A DNA stretch of 64,000 bases from Micromonospora costi (GTDB lineage Bacteria > Actinomycetota > Actinomycetes > Mycobacteriales > Micromonosporaceae). Positions 24,430 to 33,448 of the stretch are shown piece after piece. A program made the position numbers and the translations under genes. Below the pieces are notes generated by a model that was given only the letters and a program-made list of their open reading frames with translations, was not told the DNA's origin and did no database searches. Each line of letters starts with the position of its first letter. The stretch's first letter is position 1. The stretch lies in the NCBI RefSeq assembly GCF_003626655.1, contig NZ_RBAN01000003.1, forward strand, positions 496,001 to 560,000. Reading direction: 5' to 3'.

Positions 24430-24915
24430 GTGGCGGGACAGGGCACACCGGCGACGGCACTGCTGACCAAGCGGAAGATCGCGCACAGCGTCCATCCGTA
24501 CGACGTCGACCCGGACGCGCCGAACTACGGCGCCTTGGCCGCGGCGGCCCTCGGCGTGCCGCCCGAGCGGGTCTTCAAGTCACTCGTCGCCGAGGTCGAC
24601 GGGGCGCTCACCGTGGCGGTCGTACCGGTCACCGGCGAACTGGACCTGAAGGCCCTCGCGGCGGCCGTCGGCGGCAAACGGGCGGCGCTCGCCGACCGCG
24701 CGGTCGCCGAACGCACCACCGGGTACGTGCGCGGCGGGATCAGCCCGCTGGGTCAGCGCAAACGGCTCCCCACGGTGCTCGACGCATCCGCGCTGGACTT
24801 CCCCACGATCTACGTCTCGGCCGGTCGCCGTGGCCTCCAGCTCCAGCTCGCCCCGGCCGACCTCGTGAGCCTGACCCAGGCGCACGTCGCACCCGTCGCC
24901 GCGGGGCGCGCGTAG
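24430..24915 (+). CDS. ybaK: Cys-tRNA(Pro) deacylase, YbaK family
   Basis: About 161 residues of the YbaK/ProX editing family, which hydrolyses cysteine mischarged on tRNA(Pro). Family features: PNYGALAAAALGVPPERVFKSL, the lysine-containing catalytic strand, RTTGYVRGGISPLGQRKRLP and the C-terminal GRRGLQLQLAPADL. The start is uncertain: a TTG at 24421 lies only 3 nt after GGAGGT and the GTG at 24430 lies 12 nt after it. The gene is alone and divergent from the MauE-type operon. Confidence 0.92.
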   Translation: MAGQGTPATALLTKRKIAHSVHPYDVDPDAPNYGALAAAALGVPPERVFKSLVAEVDGALTVAVVPVTGELDLKALAAAVGGKRAALADRAVAERTTGYVRGGISPLGQRKRLPTVLDASALDFPTIYVSAGRRGLQLQLAPADLVSLTQAHVAPVAAGRA

Positions 24916-25009
24916 CCGGTCGGGGAGCCGGCCGTCGGGTCTTCCGCGCGGCGGATGCTCCACCGAGCGACGGAGCCCGCGGACGCGCCGCGCTGCGTAC
25001 GCTGTCGGC

Positions 25010-25303
25010 GTGGACGTCGAGCTGCGCGCCTCCGACGACGACCGCCAGCGGGTGGTCGCCGAGCTGCAGGGGCACACCGCGGCGGGCCGGCTCACCCTCG
25101 ACGAGTTCTCCGACCGGGTGGGCGCCGTCTGGAACGCCCGGACCCTCGGCGACCTCGCCGCGCTGACCCGTGACCTGCCCGCGCCGGCCGCTGCCGCCGG
25201 CCCGCCGTCCACGACCCACGGTCGCCGCGAGCTGCTCGTCGTCTTCGCGGCCGCCGCACTCACCCTGCTCGTGCTCGGCGTGTTCATGGCCGTGAGCCGC
25301 TGA
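25010..25303 (+). CDS. DUF1707 membrane protein
   Basis: 97 residues. The DUF1707 segment is at residues 4-55 (LRASDDDRQRVVAELQGHTA, GRLTLDEFSDRVGAVWNART), followed by an Ala/Pro linker and one C-terminal transmembrane helix. The start is GTG. DUF1707 is a short domain at the N-terminus of many actinobacterial membrane proteins; its role is unknown. Confidence 0.82.
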   Translation: MDVELRASDDDRQRVVAELQGHTAAGRLTLDEFSDRVGAVWNARTLGDLAALTRDLPAPAAAAGPPSTTHGRRELLVVFAAAALTLLVLGVFMAVSR

Positions 25304-25509
25304 CACCCGGCCACCGCCGCTCCGCCGGCCGCGCCGGGCCGCCCAACGGGCCCGTGCCGTCTCCCGAGCGCGGTCGCCCGCTGTGGCGGCCCGCTTCCGT
25401 CACGCGCTGAACTGATCGGTCGGTCGGTCCGTACCAGTGGGCGGCGGGCGGCCGGCGGGTGGCCGCCCGGTCAGACCCTGTTGGTCCGCACCGAGGAGGC
25501 ACCGCAGAG

Positions 25510-26250
25510 ATGGCACCGCTCAGATCCGTCCGTCGCCGGTCGGGACACCGGGTTCACCGCGCGGCGGTGCTGCTCACCGCGATCGTGGCCGGGATCGCGG
25601 TGCTGCCCGGCGTCGCCGTGGCCGCCCCCACGGGCGGGCAACAGCTCAACGCCGCGGACATGACCCTGCTCAACGGGGTGCGGTTGGCCGGACTGTGGGA
25701 GATGCCGGCCGGTCAGATGGCGGCCGAGAAGGGCCAGTCGGCCAAGGTACGGGAGATCGGCGCGGGCATCGCCGGCGAGCACCAGGAACTGGACCAGCTC
25801 GTCGTGGACGCGGCCAACAAGCTGCGGGCCAGCATCCCGTCGGAGCCCACGGCCGAGCAGAAGGGCTGGCTCACGGAGATGCAGAACGCCTCCGGAGCCC
25901 GGTTCGACCAGATCTTCGTGACCCGGCTCCGGGTCGCCCACGGCAAGATCTTTCCGGTGATCGGGGCGGTGCGGGCCAGCACCCGGGACGCCACCGTACG
26001 GAAGCTCTGCGACGACGCCAACCGGTTCGTGCTGCACCACATGCAGATGCTGGAGAGCACCGGCCTGGTCCGCTGGCCCGAACTGCCGCCGGCCGCCCTC
26101 CCCGCACCGGGGAGCGACGGGCTGCTCGCCGCCGCCTCCGCGAACAGCGGTCCCGGCGTCGGGGTGAGCAGCACCGTGGTCTGGCTGGTCTTCCTCGCCG
26201 CGCTCGGCACCGGCGGCGTGGCCACCTACCGCCTCCTCCGCCGCACCTAG
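25510..26250 (+). CDS. DUF4142 protein with signal peptide and C-terminal anchor
   Basis: About 246 residues: a signal peptide ending in VAVA, a DUF4142 four-helix (ferritin-like) domain at about 35-185 (NAADMTLLNGVRLAGLWEMP, GEHQELDQLV, FDQIFVTRLRVAHGK), a spacer and a C-terminal transmembrane helix with basic tail. DUF4142 proteins are envelope proteins of unknown, possibly metal-related, function. The ATG at 25510 has GGAGG about 10 nt upstream. The 206 bp before it hold no other gene I can support. Confidence 0.85.
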   Translation: MAPLRSVRRRSGHRVHRAAVLLTAIVAGIAVLPGVAVAAPTGGQQLNAADMTLLNGVRLAGLWEMPAGQMAAEKGQSAKVREIGAGIAGEHQELDQLVVDAANKLRASIPSEPTAEQKGWLTEMQNASGARFDQIFVTRLRVAHGKIFPVIGAVRASTRDATVRKLCDDANRFVLHHMQMLESTGLVRWPELPPAALPAPGSDGLLAAASANSGPGVGVSSTVVWLVFLAALGTGGVATYRLLRRT

Positions 26251-26287
26251 CCCGCTGCCCCGCCTGCCCCGCCTGCCCCGCAAGCGT

Positions 26288-26344
26288 TGATCATGAAGTT
26301 ATTGCCACGACACGCCGAGCCAGCGGGCAATAACTTCATGATCA
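26288..26344. repeat. 57-bp intergenic palindromic repeat, family A copy 2
   Basis: Perfect 19-bp arms (26288-26306 and 26326-26344, core GATCATGAAGTTATTGCC) with a 19-nt centre. Same length and outer arms as the copy at 766-822, with the asymmetric centre inverted. It lies between the converging DUF4142 and ABC genes. Confidence 0.8.
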
Positions 26345-26385
26345 CGCGCAAGGGGGGACAGGCGCGGGGACGCGCGGAGGGTCGG

Positions 26386-28224
26386 TCAGGGGGTTCCGTG
26401 CCAGGAGCGCCAGAGGGCGGCGTACGAACCGCCGGCGGCGACCAGCTCGTCGTGTGAGCCCAGCTCGGTGATCCGGCCGTCCTCGACGACCGCCACCCGG
26501 TCCGCGTCGTGGGCCGAGAAGAGCCGGTGCGCGATCGCGATCACCGTCCGCCCCTTGAGGACGGCGGCCAACGACCGTTCCAGCTCGCGGGCGGCCCGCG
26601 GGTCGATCAGCGAGGTGGCCTCGTCCAGGACGAGGGTGTGCGGGTCGGCCAGCACGAGCCGGGCCAGGGCCAGCTGCTGCGCCTGTGCCGGGGAGAGCGG
26701 GTGCCCGCCGGAGCCCACGACCGTGTCCAGCCCGTCCGGCAGCGCCTCCGCCCAGTCCAGCGCGGCCACCGCGGCGAGCGCCGCCCGCACGTCGGCCTCG
26801 GTGGCGGCCGGCCGGACCATCGCGACGTTCTCGCGGAGCGTACCGATGAAGACGTGGTGTTCCTGGGTGACCAGCGCGACGTGCGAACGCAGCTCGGCCA
26901 GCGGCAGCGTGTCCAGCCGGCGGCCCGCCACGGTGACCGAGCCGCTGCGCGGGGCGTGCACCCCGGCCAGCAGCCGGCCGAGCGTCGACTTGCCGGCGCC
27001 CGACGGCCCCACCATGGCGAGCTTCTCGCCCCGTTCCGGTTCCAGGGTCACGCCGTGCAGCACGTCCCGCCCCACCCGGTACGCGTACCGCACGTCCCGG
27101 ACCACCACCCGCCGGTCCCCCTCGACGGCGCCGACGGCCGACCCGGAGAGGGCTGCCGACCCGGCGCCGGCGGCCGACCCGGAGGCGGCGGGCGACCCGG
27201 AGACGGCGGGCGAACCCGCGGCGGTAGCCGAACCCGCGGCGCCGGCCGCCGGCCCGGCCACGCCGAGCAGGCGCGCCATCGAGGCCCCGCCGACCTGCAA
27301 CTCGTCCAGCCAGGACAGCAGCCGGTCCACCGGGTCGACGAGCTGCTGCACGTACAGCGTGGCGGCCGTGACCTGGCCGAGGGTCACCCACCCCTTCAGG
27401 TAGAACCAGCCGCCGATGACGAGGGTCGCCACCACCGGCACCACGTACCCGATCTCGGCCACCGGGAAGAAGACCGTCCGCAGGAAGAGCGTGTAGCGCT
27501 CGGCCGCGTACGACCGGCCGATGTCGGCGTCGGTGCGGGCCCGGCGGCGGGCCTGCTGGCGCAACGCCTCCGTGGTCCGCGACCCCTCGACCGTCTCGCT
27601 GATCCCGTCGGTGATGTCCGAGTAGGCGGCGTTCTCCCGCAGGTAGCCGGCGGGAGCGCGGCGCAGGTACCAGCGGGTGCCGGCCCAGAGCACCGGCACC
27701 GCGATCAGGCAGGGCAGCGCGAGCAGCGGGCCGACCAGGAGCAGCGCGCCGAGGATGAACGCCACGGTGACGACGGCGATCAGCGTCTCCGGCACGGCGA
27801 GACGCACCGTACGGGAGAGCGCGGAGACGTCGCGGGAGGTACGCGTGAGCAGGTCTCCGGTGCCCGCGCGTTCCACGGTGGCCAGCGGCAGCGCGAGCAC
27901 CCGGTCGACGAACTCCTCGCGCAACTGGGCCAGCACCCGCTCGCCCAGCCGCGCGGACGCCAGGTGGGCGAAGCGGACCAGCACGGCCTGTACCACCACG
28001 AACCCCGCGATGAGCAGGGCGATCCGGTCCACCGTCACCCGGGACGTGCCCCGGGAGATGCCCTCGACGAGGTCGCCGAGCAGGCGCGGTGCCGCGAGAC
28101 CGGCCGCGGCGGCCAGAGCGTGCAGGCCCAGCGCCACGGTGAGGGCGCGCGGATGCCGCCGGATCAGCGTGCGTGCGTAGCGGCGTACCTGTGCCGCGTC
28201 CGCGACGGGCAGCATCGTGGCCAT
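26386..28224 (-). CDS. ABC exporter half-transporter (catalytic Walker subunit)
   Basis: 612 residues: six-helix exporter domain (about 20-310), a roughly 45-residue Ala/Gly/Ser linker made of short repeats, and an ATPase domain. Walker A (GPSGAGKST), Q-loop (VTQEHH), Walker B (TLVLDEATS) and the H-loop histidine (AIAHRL) are intact, but the signature is LSPAQAQQ instead of LSGGQ. Its partner gene shows the reverse pattern, so the heterodimer should have one working composite ATP site. The ATG at 28224 overlaps the partner's TGA by 1 bp. The exported substrate is unknown. Confidence 0.9.
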   Translation of the reverse strand: MATMLPVADAAQVRRYARTLIRRHPRALTVALGLHALAAAAGLAAPRLLGDLVEGISRGTSRVTVDRIALLIAGFVVVQAVLVRFAHLASARLGERVLAQLREEFVDRVLALPLATVERAGTGDLLTRTSRDVSALSRTVRLAVPETLIAVVTVAFILGALLLVGPLLALPCLIAVPVLWAGTRWYLRRAPAGYLRENAAYSDITDGISETVEGSRTTEALRQQARRRARTDADIGRSYAAERYTLFLRTVFFPVAEIGYVVPVVATLVIGGWFYLKGWVTLGQVTAATLYVQQLVDPVDRLLSWLDELQVGGASMARLLGVAGPAAGAAGSATAAGSPAVSGSPAASGSAAGAGSAALSGSAVGAVEGDRRVVVRDVRYAYRVGRDVLHGVTLEPERGEKLAMVGPSGAGKSTLGRLLAGVHAPRSGSVTVAGRRLDTLPLAELRSHVALVTQEHHVFIGTLRENVAMVRPAATEADVRAALAAVAALDWAEALPDGLDTVVGSGGHPLSPAQAQQLALARLVLADPHTLVLDEATSLIDPRAARELERSLAAVLKGRTVIAIAHRLFSAHDADRVAVVEDGRITELGSHDELVAAGGSYAALWRSWHGTP

Positions 28225-29924
28225 CAGTCCTCCCCCCGGCTGACTGTGGCCCGGTAGCGCGGCTCGCCGTCGTACAGGTCGGCGTGGCCGCCCTCCGCGA
28301 CCACCTTGCCGTCCTCCACGAAGATCACGTGGTCGGCGTGCCCGAGCAGCAGCGGGCTCGTGGTGCACACCAGGGTGGTTCGGCCGGCCCGGGCGGCGGC
28401 GAGCCCGCCCGCGATCCGGGCCTCGGTGTGCGCGTCGACGGCGCTGGTCGGCTCGACCAGCAGCAGCGTCTCCGGGTCGGCGACGAGCGCCCGGGCCAGT
28501 CGCAGCCGCTGCTGCTGCCCGCCGGAGAACTCCCGGCCCCGCTCGGCCACCCGGCTGTCCAGCCCATCGGGCAGCGCCTCGACGATGTCCGTGGCGCTCG
28601 CTGCCCGCAGCGCGGCGTCGAGCGCCGCCGGGTCGGCCGAATCATGCGGGTCCAGCTCCGCGCGCAGCGGGCCGGTGAACAGGTGCGCGTCGTTGTCGGC
28701 CACGAGGATCCGCTCGCGCACCGTGGCCAGCGCCAGGTCCCGCAGCGGTACGCCGTGCAGCGTGGCGTCCGAGTCGGTGTACCGGCCGAGCCGGTCCACG
28801 ATGGCCGCCGCGTCCTCGGGCGCGGTGGCGGCGAGCGCCGTGAACCGGCCCGCCGGGACCCGTACCCCGGACTCGACGTCGACCAGCTCGCCCGGGCCGG
28901 CCGGCAGGGTCGCCGGCCGGGCCGGGTCGACCAGGTCCGGGGTGAGCCGGAGCAGCCGGACCACCCGCCGGGCCGCCACGTGCCCGCGGGTCAGCTTGTC
29001 CACAGCCTCGGTGAGCTGACGCAGCGGGCTCACGAGGAAGGCCGTGTAGCCGTAGAAGGCCACGAGCTGGCCGGGGCTGATCCGGCCGTCCAGCGCGAAC
29101 CGGGCCGCGAGCCACGTGACGAGCACCAGGAACGCGCCGGGCAGCAGCACCTGCGCCGCCTCCAGCATCGACTGGACGCGGGCCACCCGGACGCCGTGCG
29201 CGCGCAGCGCCTGCGACTCGGCGCGGTAGCGGGCGGAGAGCACCGGCTCGCCGCCGATGCCGCGGAGCACACGCAGCCCGGACACGATGTCGCCGGCCCG
29301 GCCGGTGAGGGCCCCCTCGGCGTCCCGGTACGCGTGCTGCTGCCGGTGCAGCGGCCGGATGAGCAGCGCCACCACGGCCATCAACACCGGCACGCCGAGC
29401 ACCACGACGAGGCCCAGCGGCATCGAGGCGTCCAGCAGGATCGCCGCCACGGTCACGATGGCGACCACGGCGCCGGTGCCCCGGGCGGTGATGTCGACGG
29501 CGTGGCCGATCTGGTCGATGTCGGAGGTGCCGATGCTGACCACCTCGCCGGTCGCCACCCTCCGGGGCAGGGCCGCGCCGAGCCGGTTCGCGGTGTCGAC
29601 GGTGAGCTGCACGGTCCGGTACGCGGCGGCCAGCCAGTTCCGTACCGCGCACTGGTGCCGCAGGATGCCGGCGACCGCCTGGAGCACGCCGAGCCCGAAC
29701 AGGACCAGCCCCCACGTGAGCAGCGCGTCCTCGTCGCGGTGGCTGAGCCCGTCCACGGCGCGGCCCACGGCGGCCGGCATGAGCGCCTGGGCGACCATCC
29801 AGGTGACGCCGAGCAGGATGCCGGCGGTGAACAGCAGCTTCTGCCGGCCCGCCAGCCAGATCAGGTAGCGGGTCGCCGACCGGTCGTCGGGTACGCCGGG
29901 GTCACCGGCCGGTAAGGAGCGCAT
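28224..29924 (-). CDS. ABC exporter half-transporter with inactive Walker motifs
   Basis: 566 residues: six-helix exporter domain, then a degenerate ATPase domain. In place of Walker A there is TALAATAPEDAAAI, with no GKS/T; the Q-loop glutamine is missing (VADNDAHLF); Walker B reads LLLVEPTSAVD with the aspartate lost; and the H-loop histidine is absent (VCTTSPLLL). The signature FSGGQQQRL is well kept. Such a domain should not hydrolyse ATP with its own P-loop but can complete the site of the 26386-28224 partner. Loss of Walker A itself is unusual among asymmetric exporters. First gene of the pair. Confidence 0.9.
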   Translation of the reverse strand: MRSLPAGDPGVPDDRSATRYLIWLAGRQKLLFTAGILLGVTWMVAQALMPAAVGRAVDGLSHRDEDALLTWGLVLFGLGVLQAVAGILRHQCAVRNWLAAAYRTVQLTVDTANRLGAALPRRVATGEVVSIGTSDIDQIGHAVDITARGTGAVVAIVTVAAILLDASMPLGLVVVLGVPVLMAVVALLIRPLHRQQHAYRDAEGALTGRAGDIVSGLRVLRGIGGEPVLSARYRAESQALRAHGVRVARVQSMLEAAQVLLPGAFLVLVTWLAARFALDGRISPGQLVAFYGYTAFLVSPLRQLTEAVDKLTRGHVAARRVVRLLRLTPDLVDPARPATLPAGPGELVDVESGVRVPAGRFTALAATAPEDAAAIVDRLGRYTDSDATLHGVPLRDLALATVRERILVADNDAHLFTGPLRAELDPHDSADPAALDAALRAASATDIVEALPDGLDSRVAERGREFSGGQQQRLRLARALVADPETLLLVEPTSAVDAHTEARIAGGLAAARAGRTTLVCTTSPLLLGHADHVIFVEDGKVVAEGGHADLYDGEPRYRATVSRGED

Positions 29925-30004
29925 GGCCCCTCGACGCTAGGCGGCCGGCCGTGACCCGCGCGAACCAATTACCGCCCGGTGAGCGAGGGTTCCGTCACAC
30001 CGGA

Positions 30005-30259
30005 TCAGCGGTCGACCTGGGTGAAGTCCCAGGCGTGCGGCGGGCGGGCGACCAGCATGGCGGGCGGGTCGGGCAGCGGCCGCGGGTCGCTGCGCCACTT
30101 GGAGATGACCACCACCCGGTGGTCGGTGGACGAGTAGACCTCGCTGGACAGGTGCCGCGGGTCGTGCTCGAACTCGGGCAGCGCGGTGTCGCAGACCCAG
30201 GTGATGAGGTCGGCGAGGCCGTACGACTCCGCGCGCGCCTCCCACATCCGGACGATCAC
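30005..30259 (-). CDS. Uncharacterised 84-residue protein downstream of tsaD
   Basis: Not recognised with certainty. 84 residues, no signal or membrane segment, with a pattern (MIVRMWEARAE, YSSTDHRVVVISKWRSD) that could be a small ferredoxin-like/monooxygenase-type fold. GTG start at 30259 with GAGGGG upstream, 10 bp after tsaD, so co-transcribed with it. Confidence 0.65.
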   Translation of the reverse strand: MIVRMWEARAESYGLADLITWVCDTALPEFEHDPRHLSSEVYSSTDHRVVVISKWRSDPRPLPDPPAMLVARPPHAWDFTQVDR

Positions 30260-30269
30260 GCCGTTCCCC

Positions 30270-31316
30270 TCAGACGCTCACGACGGTCAACGGCATGGCC
30301 GAGTCGGCGGGCAGGTCCAGCCGGCTGGGGGCGACCCCGGAGGCGACCAGGTGCGAGCCGAGCGCGGCGACCATCGCGCCGTTGTCGGTGCAGAGCCGCG
30401 GGCGCGGCACCCGGACCCGGATGCCGTGCTTCTCGGCCCGCTGCTCGGCCATCGCGCGCAGCCGCGAGTTCGCCGCCACTCCCCCGCCGATCACCAGCGT
30501 CTCGATGCCGTGCGCGCGGCACGCGTCCAGCGCCTTGGCGGTGAGCACGTCACAGACCGCCTCCTGGAACGAGGCGGCCACGTCGGCCACGGGTACCGGC
30601 TCCCCGGCCCGCTGCCGGGCCTCGACCCAGCGCGCCACCGCCGTCTTGAGGCCGGAGAACGAGAAGTCGTACCGGTGGGCAGCCAGGTCCTTCGCGGCGG
30701 TGAGCCCGCGGGGGAAACCGATGGCCCCGGCGTCGCCCGCCCGGGCCTCCCGGTCGATGGGCGGGCCACCGGGGAACGGCAGCCCGAGCAGGCGGGCCAC
30801 CTTGTCGAACGCCTCACCGGCCGCGTCGTCGATGGTGGCGCCGAGCGGCGTGACGCCGCGGGCCAGGTCGTCCACGAGCAGGAGCGAGGAGTGCCCGCCG
30901 GAGACCAGCAACGCGACCGCCGGCTCGGGCAGCGGACCGTGTTCCAGGGTGTCGACGGCGACGTGCGCCGCGAGGTGGTTCACCCCGTAGACCGGCTTCT
31001 CGGCGGCGAGCGCGTACCCCTTGGCGGCGGCCACGCCGACCAGCAGCGCGCCGGCCAGCCCGGGGCCGGAGGTGACCGCGATCGCGTCGATGTCGGCGAT
31101 CGTGACGCCGGCCTCCTTCAGCGCCCGGTCCATGGTGGGCACGATCGCCTCCAGGTGGGCCCGGCTCGCCACCTCGGGCACCACGCCGCCGAACCGCGCG
31201 TGTTCCTCCACGCTGGAGGCGAGCGCGTCGGCGAGCAGGGTGTGCCCGCGCACGATGCCGACCCCCGTCTCGTCGCAGGAGGTCTCGATGCCGAGGATGA
31301 GCGGTTCGTCAGCCAT
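30270..31316 (-). CDS. tsaD: tRNA t6A transferase TsaD
   Basis: 348 residues. Forms threonylcarbamoyl-adenosine at position 37 of ANN-decoding tRNAs together with TsaB and TsaE. Family marks: GIETSCDETG, metal-binding HLAAH near residue 113, VSGGHSSLLL, and the C-terminal SRLRAMAEQ and PRLCTDNGAMVAALG. Operon order tsaB-rimI-tsaD with very short gaps is the usual actinobacterial one. Confidence 0.97.
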   Translation of the reverse strand: MADEPLILGIETSCDETGVGIVRGHTLLADALASSVEEHARFGGVVPEVASRAHLEAIVPTMDRALKEAGVTIADIDAIAVTSGPGLAGALLVGVAAAKGYALAAEKPVYGVNHLAAHVAVDTLEHGPLPEPAVALLVSGGHSSLLLVDDLARGVTPLGATIDDAAGEAFDKVARLLGLPFPGGPPIDREARAGDAGAIGFPRGLTAAKDLAAHRYDFSFSGLKTAVARWVEARQRAGEPVPVADVAASFQEAVCDVLTAKALDACRAHGIETLVIGGGVAANSRLRAMAEQRAEKHGIRVRVPRPRLCTDNGAMVAALGSHLVASGVAPSRLDLPADSAMPLTVVSV

Positions 31317-31319
31317 GGG

Positions 31320-31772
31320 TCAGTCCTCGTTCCGCTGCATGACCAGCGCGTCCGTGTTGCTCGGTTGGTAGTAGCCGCGCCGGATGCCGACCGGCTCGAA
31401 GCCGTACATCGCGTAGAGCCGCTGGGCCGGGGCGTTGTCGGCCGCCACCTCCAGCAGGGTGCGGCGGGCACCGAGGCGGACCGCCTCGGCGAGCAGGTCC
31501 TCCAGCAGCAGCCGGCCGATGCCCCGGCGCTGGGCGTCGCGCCGCACCGCGATGTTCTGCACCCACGCCTCGTCGGGCGGCGCGACGGTGAGGCCCGCGT
31601 AGCCGACCACGGCGCCGTCGTCGTCCGTGGCGATGCGGTAGTAGTGCCCGTTGGCCAGCTCGTTCCAGAACATCGCCGGCGACCACTGCTCAGCGCCGAA
31701 CAGGTCCGCCTCCAGCGGCAGTACCTCGTCGATGTGCCACCACCGGAACCGGCCGAGCCGGACACCGCTCAC
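31320..31772 (-). CDS. rimI: Ribosomal protein S18-alanine N-acetyltransferase RimI
   Basis: About 150 residues of the GNAT fold: acetyl-CoA loop in VRRDAQRRGIGRLLLEDLL, LLEVAADNAPAQRLYAMYGF and a C-terminal MQRNED. It acetylates the N-terminal alanine of S18 or related targets. The GTG at 31772 overlaps the tsaB stop by 4 bp, and the stop is 3 bp before tsaD. A longer upstream frame runs antiparallel through tsaB and was not used. Confidence 0.93.
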   Translation of the reverse strand: MSGVRLGRFRWWHIDEVLPLEADLFGAEQWSPAMFWNELANGHYYRIATDDDGAVVGYAGLTVAPPDEAWVQNIAVRRDAQRRGIGRLLLEDLLAEAVRLGARRTLLEVAADNAPAQRLYAMYGFEPVGIRRGYYQPSNTDALVMQRNED

Positions 31773-32461
31773 GGCGTCACCGCGGGGGGCAGGACCGGCT
31801 TGCGGCCGATCGACGCCACGGCGTCCGGGCGCCGCAGGTAGAGCGGGGTGAGCCGCTCGCCGGGCGCGCCGGCCCGGATCCGCTCGCCGGCCAGGCGGGC
31901 CAGCGCCACCGGGTCCGGGTAGCGCGGCTCGGCACGGACCGGAAGCCCGAGCACGTCGGCGTACCGGTGGGCGCCGTCGCCCACCGCGACGGTCACCGCG
32001 AGGTCGCGCGCGCGGGCGGCGGCCGCGTCGGGAGCGTCGACCTCCGGCCCGGCGATCCGCTGGCCGGCGCCGTCGTAGACGGCCCAGTAGATCTCCTTGC
32101 GCCGCGCGTCGCTCGCCGCGAGGACCGGCTCGCCGGCGGCCGCCGGGTAACCGATGCCGTCCAGCGAGCAGACGCCGTACGTCGGAACGCCCAGCACCTG
32201 GCCCATGGTGGCGGCGGTGACGAGGCCCACCCGCAGCCCGGTGAAGGGGCCGGGGCCGAGGCCGGCCACGATCGCGGCGAGGTCGGCCGGGCGGGCGTCC
32301 GCGTCGGCGAGCACCGCGTCGACCTCCGGCGCGAGCAGTTCGCCGTGCGCCCGGGCATCGACCGTGCACCGGTGCGCCCGGAGCGCGACGCTGTCCGCCG
32401 AGACCTCGACCAGCGCCGCGGTCACCGCGGGGGTCGAGCTGTCCACCAGGAGTACGAGCAC
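31769..32461 (-). CDS. tsaB: tRNA t6A biosynthesis protein TsaB
   Basis: 230 residues, a TsaD paralogue acting as its scaffold. It begins LVLLVDSSTPAVTAAL and contains GLGPGPFTGLRVGLVTA. Translationally coupled to rimI. The tsaE member of the pathway is 2 kb away at 34220, separated by an XRE gene and ung. Confidence 0.95.
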   Translation of the reverse strand: MLVLLVDSSTPAVTAALVEVSADSVALRAHRCTVDARAHGELLAPEVDAVLADADARPADLAAIVAGLGPGPFTGLRVGLVTAATMGQVLGVPTYGVCSLDGIGYPAAAGEPVLAASDARRKEIYWAVYDGAGQRIAGPEVDAPDAAAARARDLAVTVAVGDGAHRYADVLGLPVRAEPRYPDPVALARLAGERIRAGAPGERLTPLYLRRPDAVASIGRKPVLPPAVTP

Positions 32462-32760
32462 GGTATGCCAGCCTAGCCGCCCCCGCCGTCACGCCACGTG
32501 ACGCCCCGCCCCCCGCCCGCGCGGAGCACCCGCCGTCGCGCCGTGCACGGCCCCCCGGCCGCCGTCGACCTCGCACCCGAGCCGGCTCCGGTCGTCGAGC
32601 CCCACCACCATCGCCTGGTCCGCGACTCCGGCCGGCTGCTGGACGTCGACTGCCTGGACCTCACGCCCGACGCCACCCCGGCCGCCGGCGCCCACGAACC
32701 GGAGAGTCGTGAACATGCCTCTGCGGTACCGCCCTCGGGTGCCATCGCCGAGATGCCGGG
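32462..32760. other. 299-bp gap between tsaB and an XRE-type gene
   Basis: Divergent intergenic region, longer than its neighbours. A plus-strand frame at 32498-32776 (92 codons) has high third-position G+C in its middle part but no clear ribosome site, no recognisable domain and an end that overlaps the next gene by 16 bp. It may be a decayed or missed small gene; I do not call it. Confidence 0.4.
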
Positions 32761-33444
32761 GTGTCCCGCCTCGTGACGATCCTCGGTCGCACCCTCCGCC
32801 AGCAGCGCGAGTCGCGCGAGCTCACCCAGCGCGAGCTGGCCGACCTCGCCGGGGTCAGCCAGACCGCGGTGGCCCGGATCGAGCGCGGTGACCGGTCGCC
32901 CGGCGTGCCGCTGCTGGAGCGGCTGCTCGCCGCCATCGACGTGCAGCTCGCGGTGGCCGTCGAGCCGCTCGACGCGCACCTCGACGCCGCGATGACCGAT
33001 CTGGCCGCCCGGCCGGTCGCCGACCGGATCGACGCGCTGAACCTCGACCGGCTGCTCGACCGGCTCGGCGACCTGCCGTACGTGGTCACCGGGGCCACGG
33101 CGGCCGTCCTCCCGGGCGCGCCGGTTCCGGTGGAGGCCACCGAGGTGGCCGTCCGGTGGCGCGACTCGGCCCGGTTCACGCGCTGGCTGGAGGCCGCGTA
33201 CGGGCGGCGGTGGAACGCCCGCTGGAGCGAGTTCGGCGGGCTGCACGTCGACCCGGCGGAGCCGGGCGAGCATCGCTGGCGCACGCGGTACGGCGAGATC
33301 CGCGCGACCATGTGCGACGAGCTGCCCGACGCCGTCGAGGTGCGGCACGGCGAGCGCGGCTACCGGGTGGTGCCGGTGGTCGAGCTGGAGGTGACCGATC
33401 CCCGCGCGGCCGCGCTGCTGCGCCGCTGGCGGGAGCGACGGTGA
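32761..33444 (+). CDS. XRE-family regulator fused to a nucleotidyltransferase-like domain
   Basis: 227 residues. An N-terminal helix-turn-helix (about 8-62: LRQQRESRELTQRELADLAG, VSQTAVARIERGD) is followed by a second domain with VVTGATAAVLPGAPVPVEA, the kind of strand-turn seen at the start of nucleotidyltransferase-like domains in some antitoxins; catalytic acidic residues are not evident. The GTG start has a poor ribosome site. It is not part of the tsa operon, being on the opposite strand. Orphan antitoxin-like regulator is the best guess. Confidence 0.65.
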   Translation: MSRLVTILGRTLRQQRESRELTQRELADLAGVSQTAVARIERGDRSPGVPLLERLLAAIDVQLAVAVEPLDAHLDAAMTDLAARPVADRIDALNLDRLLDRLGDLPYVVTGATAAVLPGAPVPVEATEVAVRWRDSARFTRWLEAAYGRRWNARWSEFGGLHVDPAEPGEHRWRTRYGEIRATMCDELPDAVEVRHGERGYRVVPVVELEVTDPRAAALLRRWRERR

Positions 33445-33448
33445 GCGG

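Noticed and set aside
32498..32776. 92-codon plus-strand ORF
   Set aside because: No ribosome site or domain, its end overlaps the next gene, and the opposite strand is equally open. Kept only as a note on the gap.
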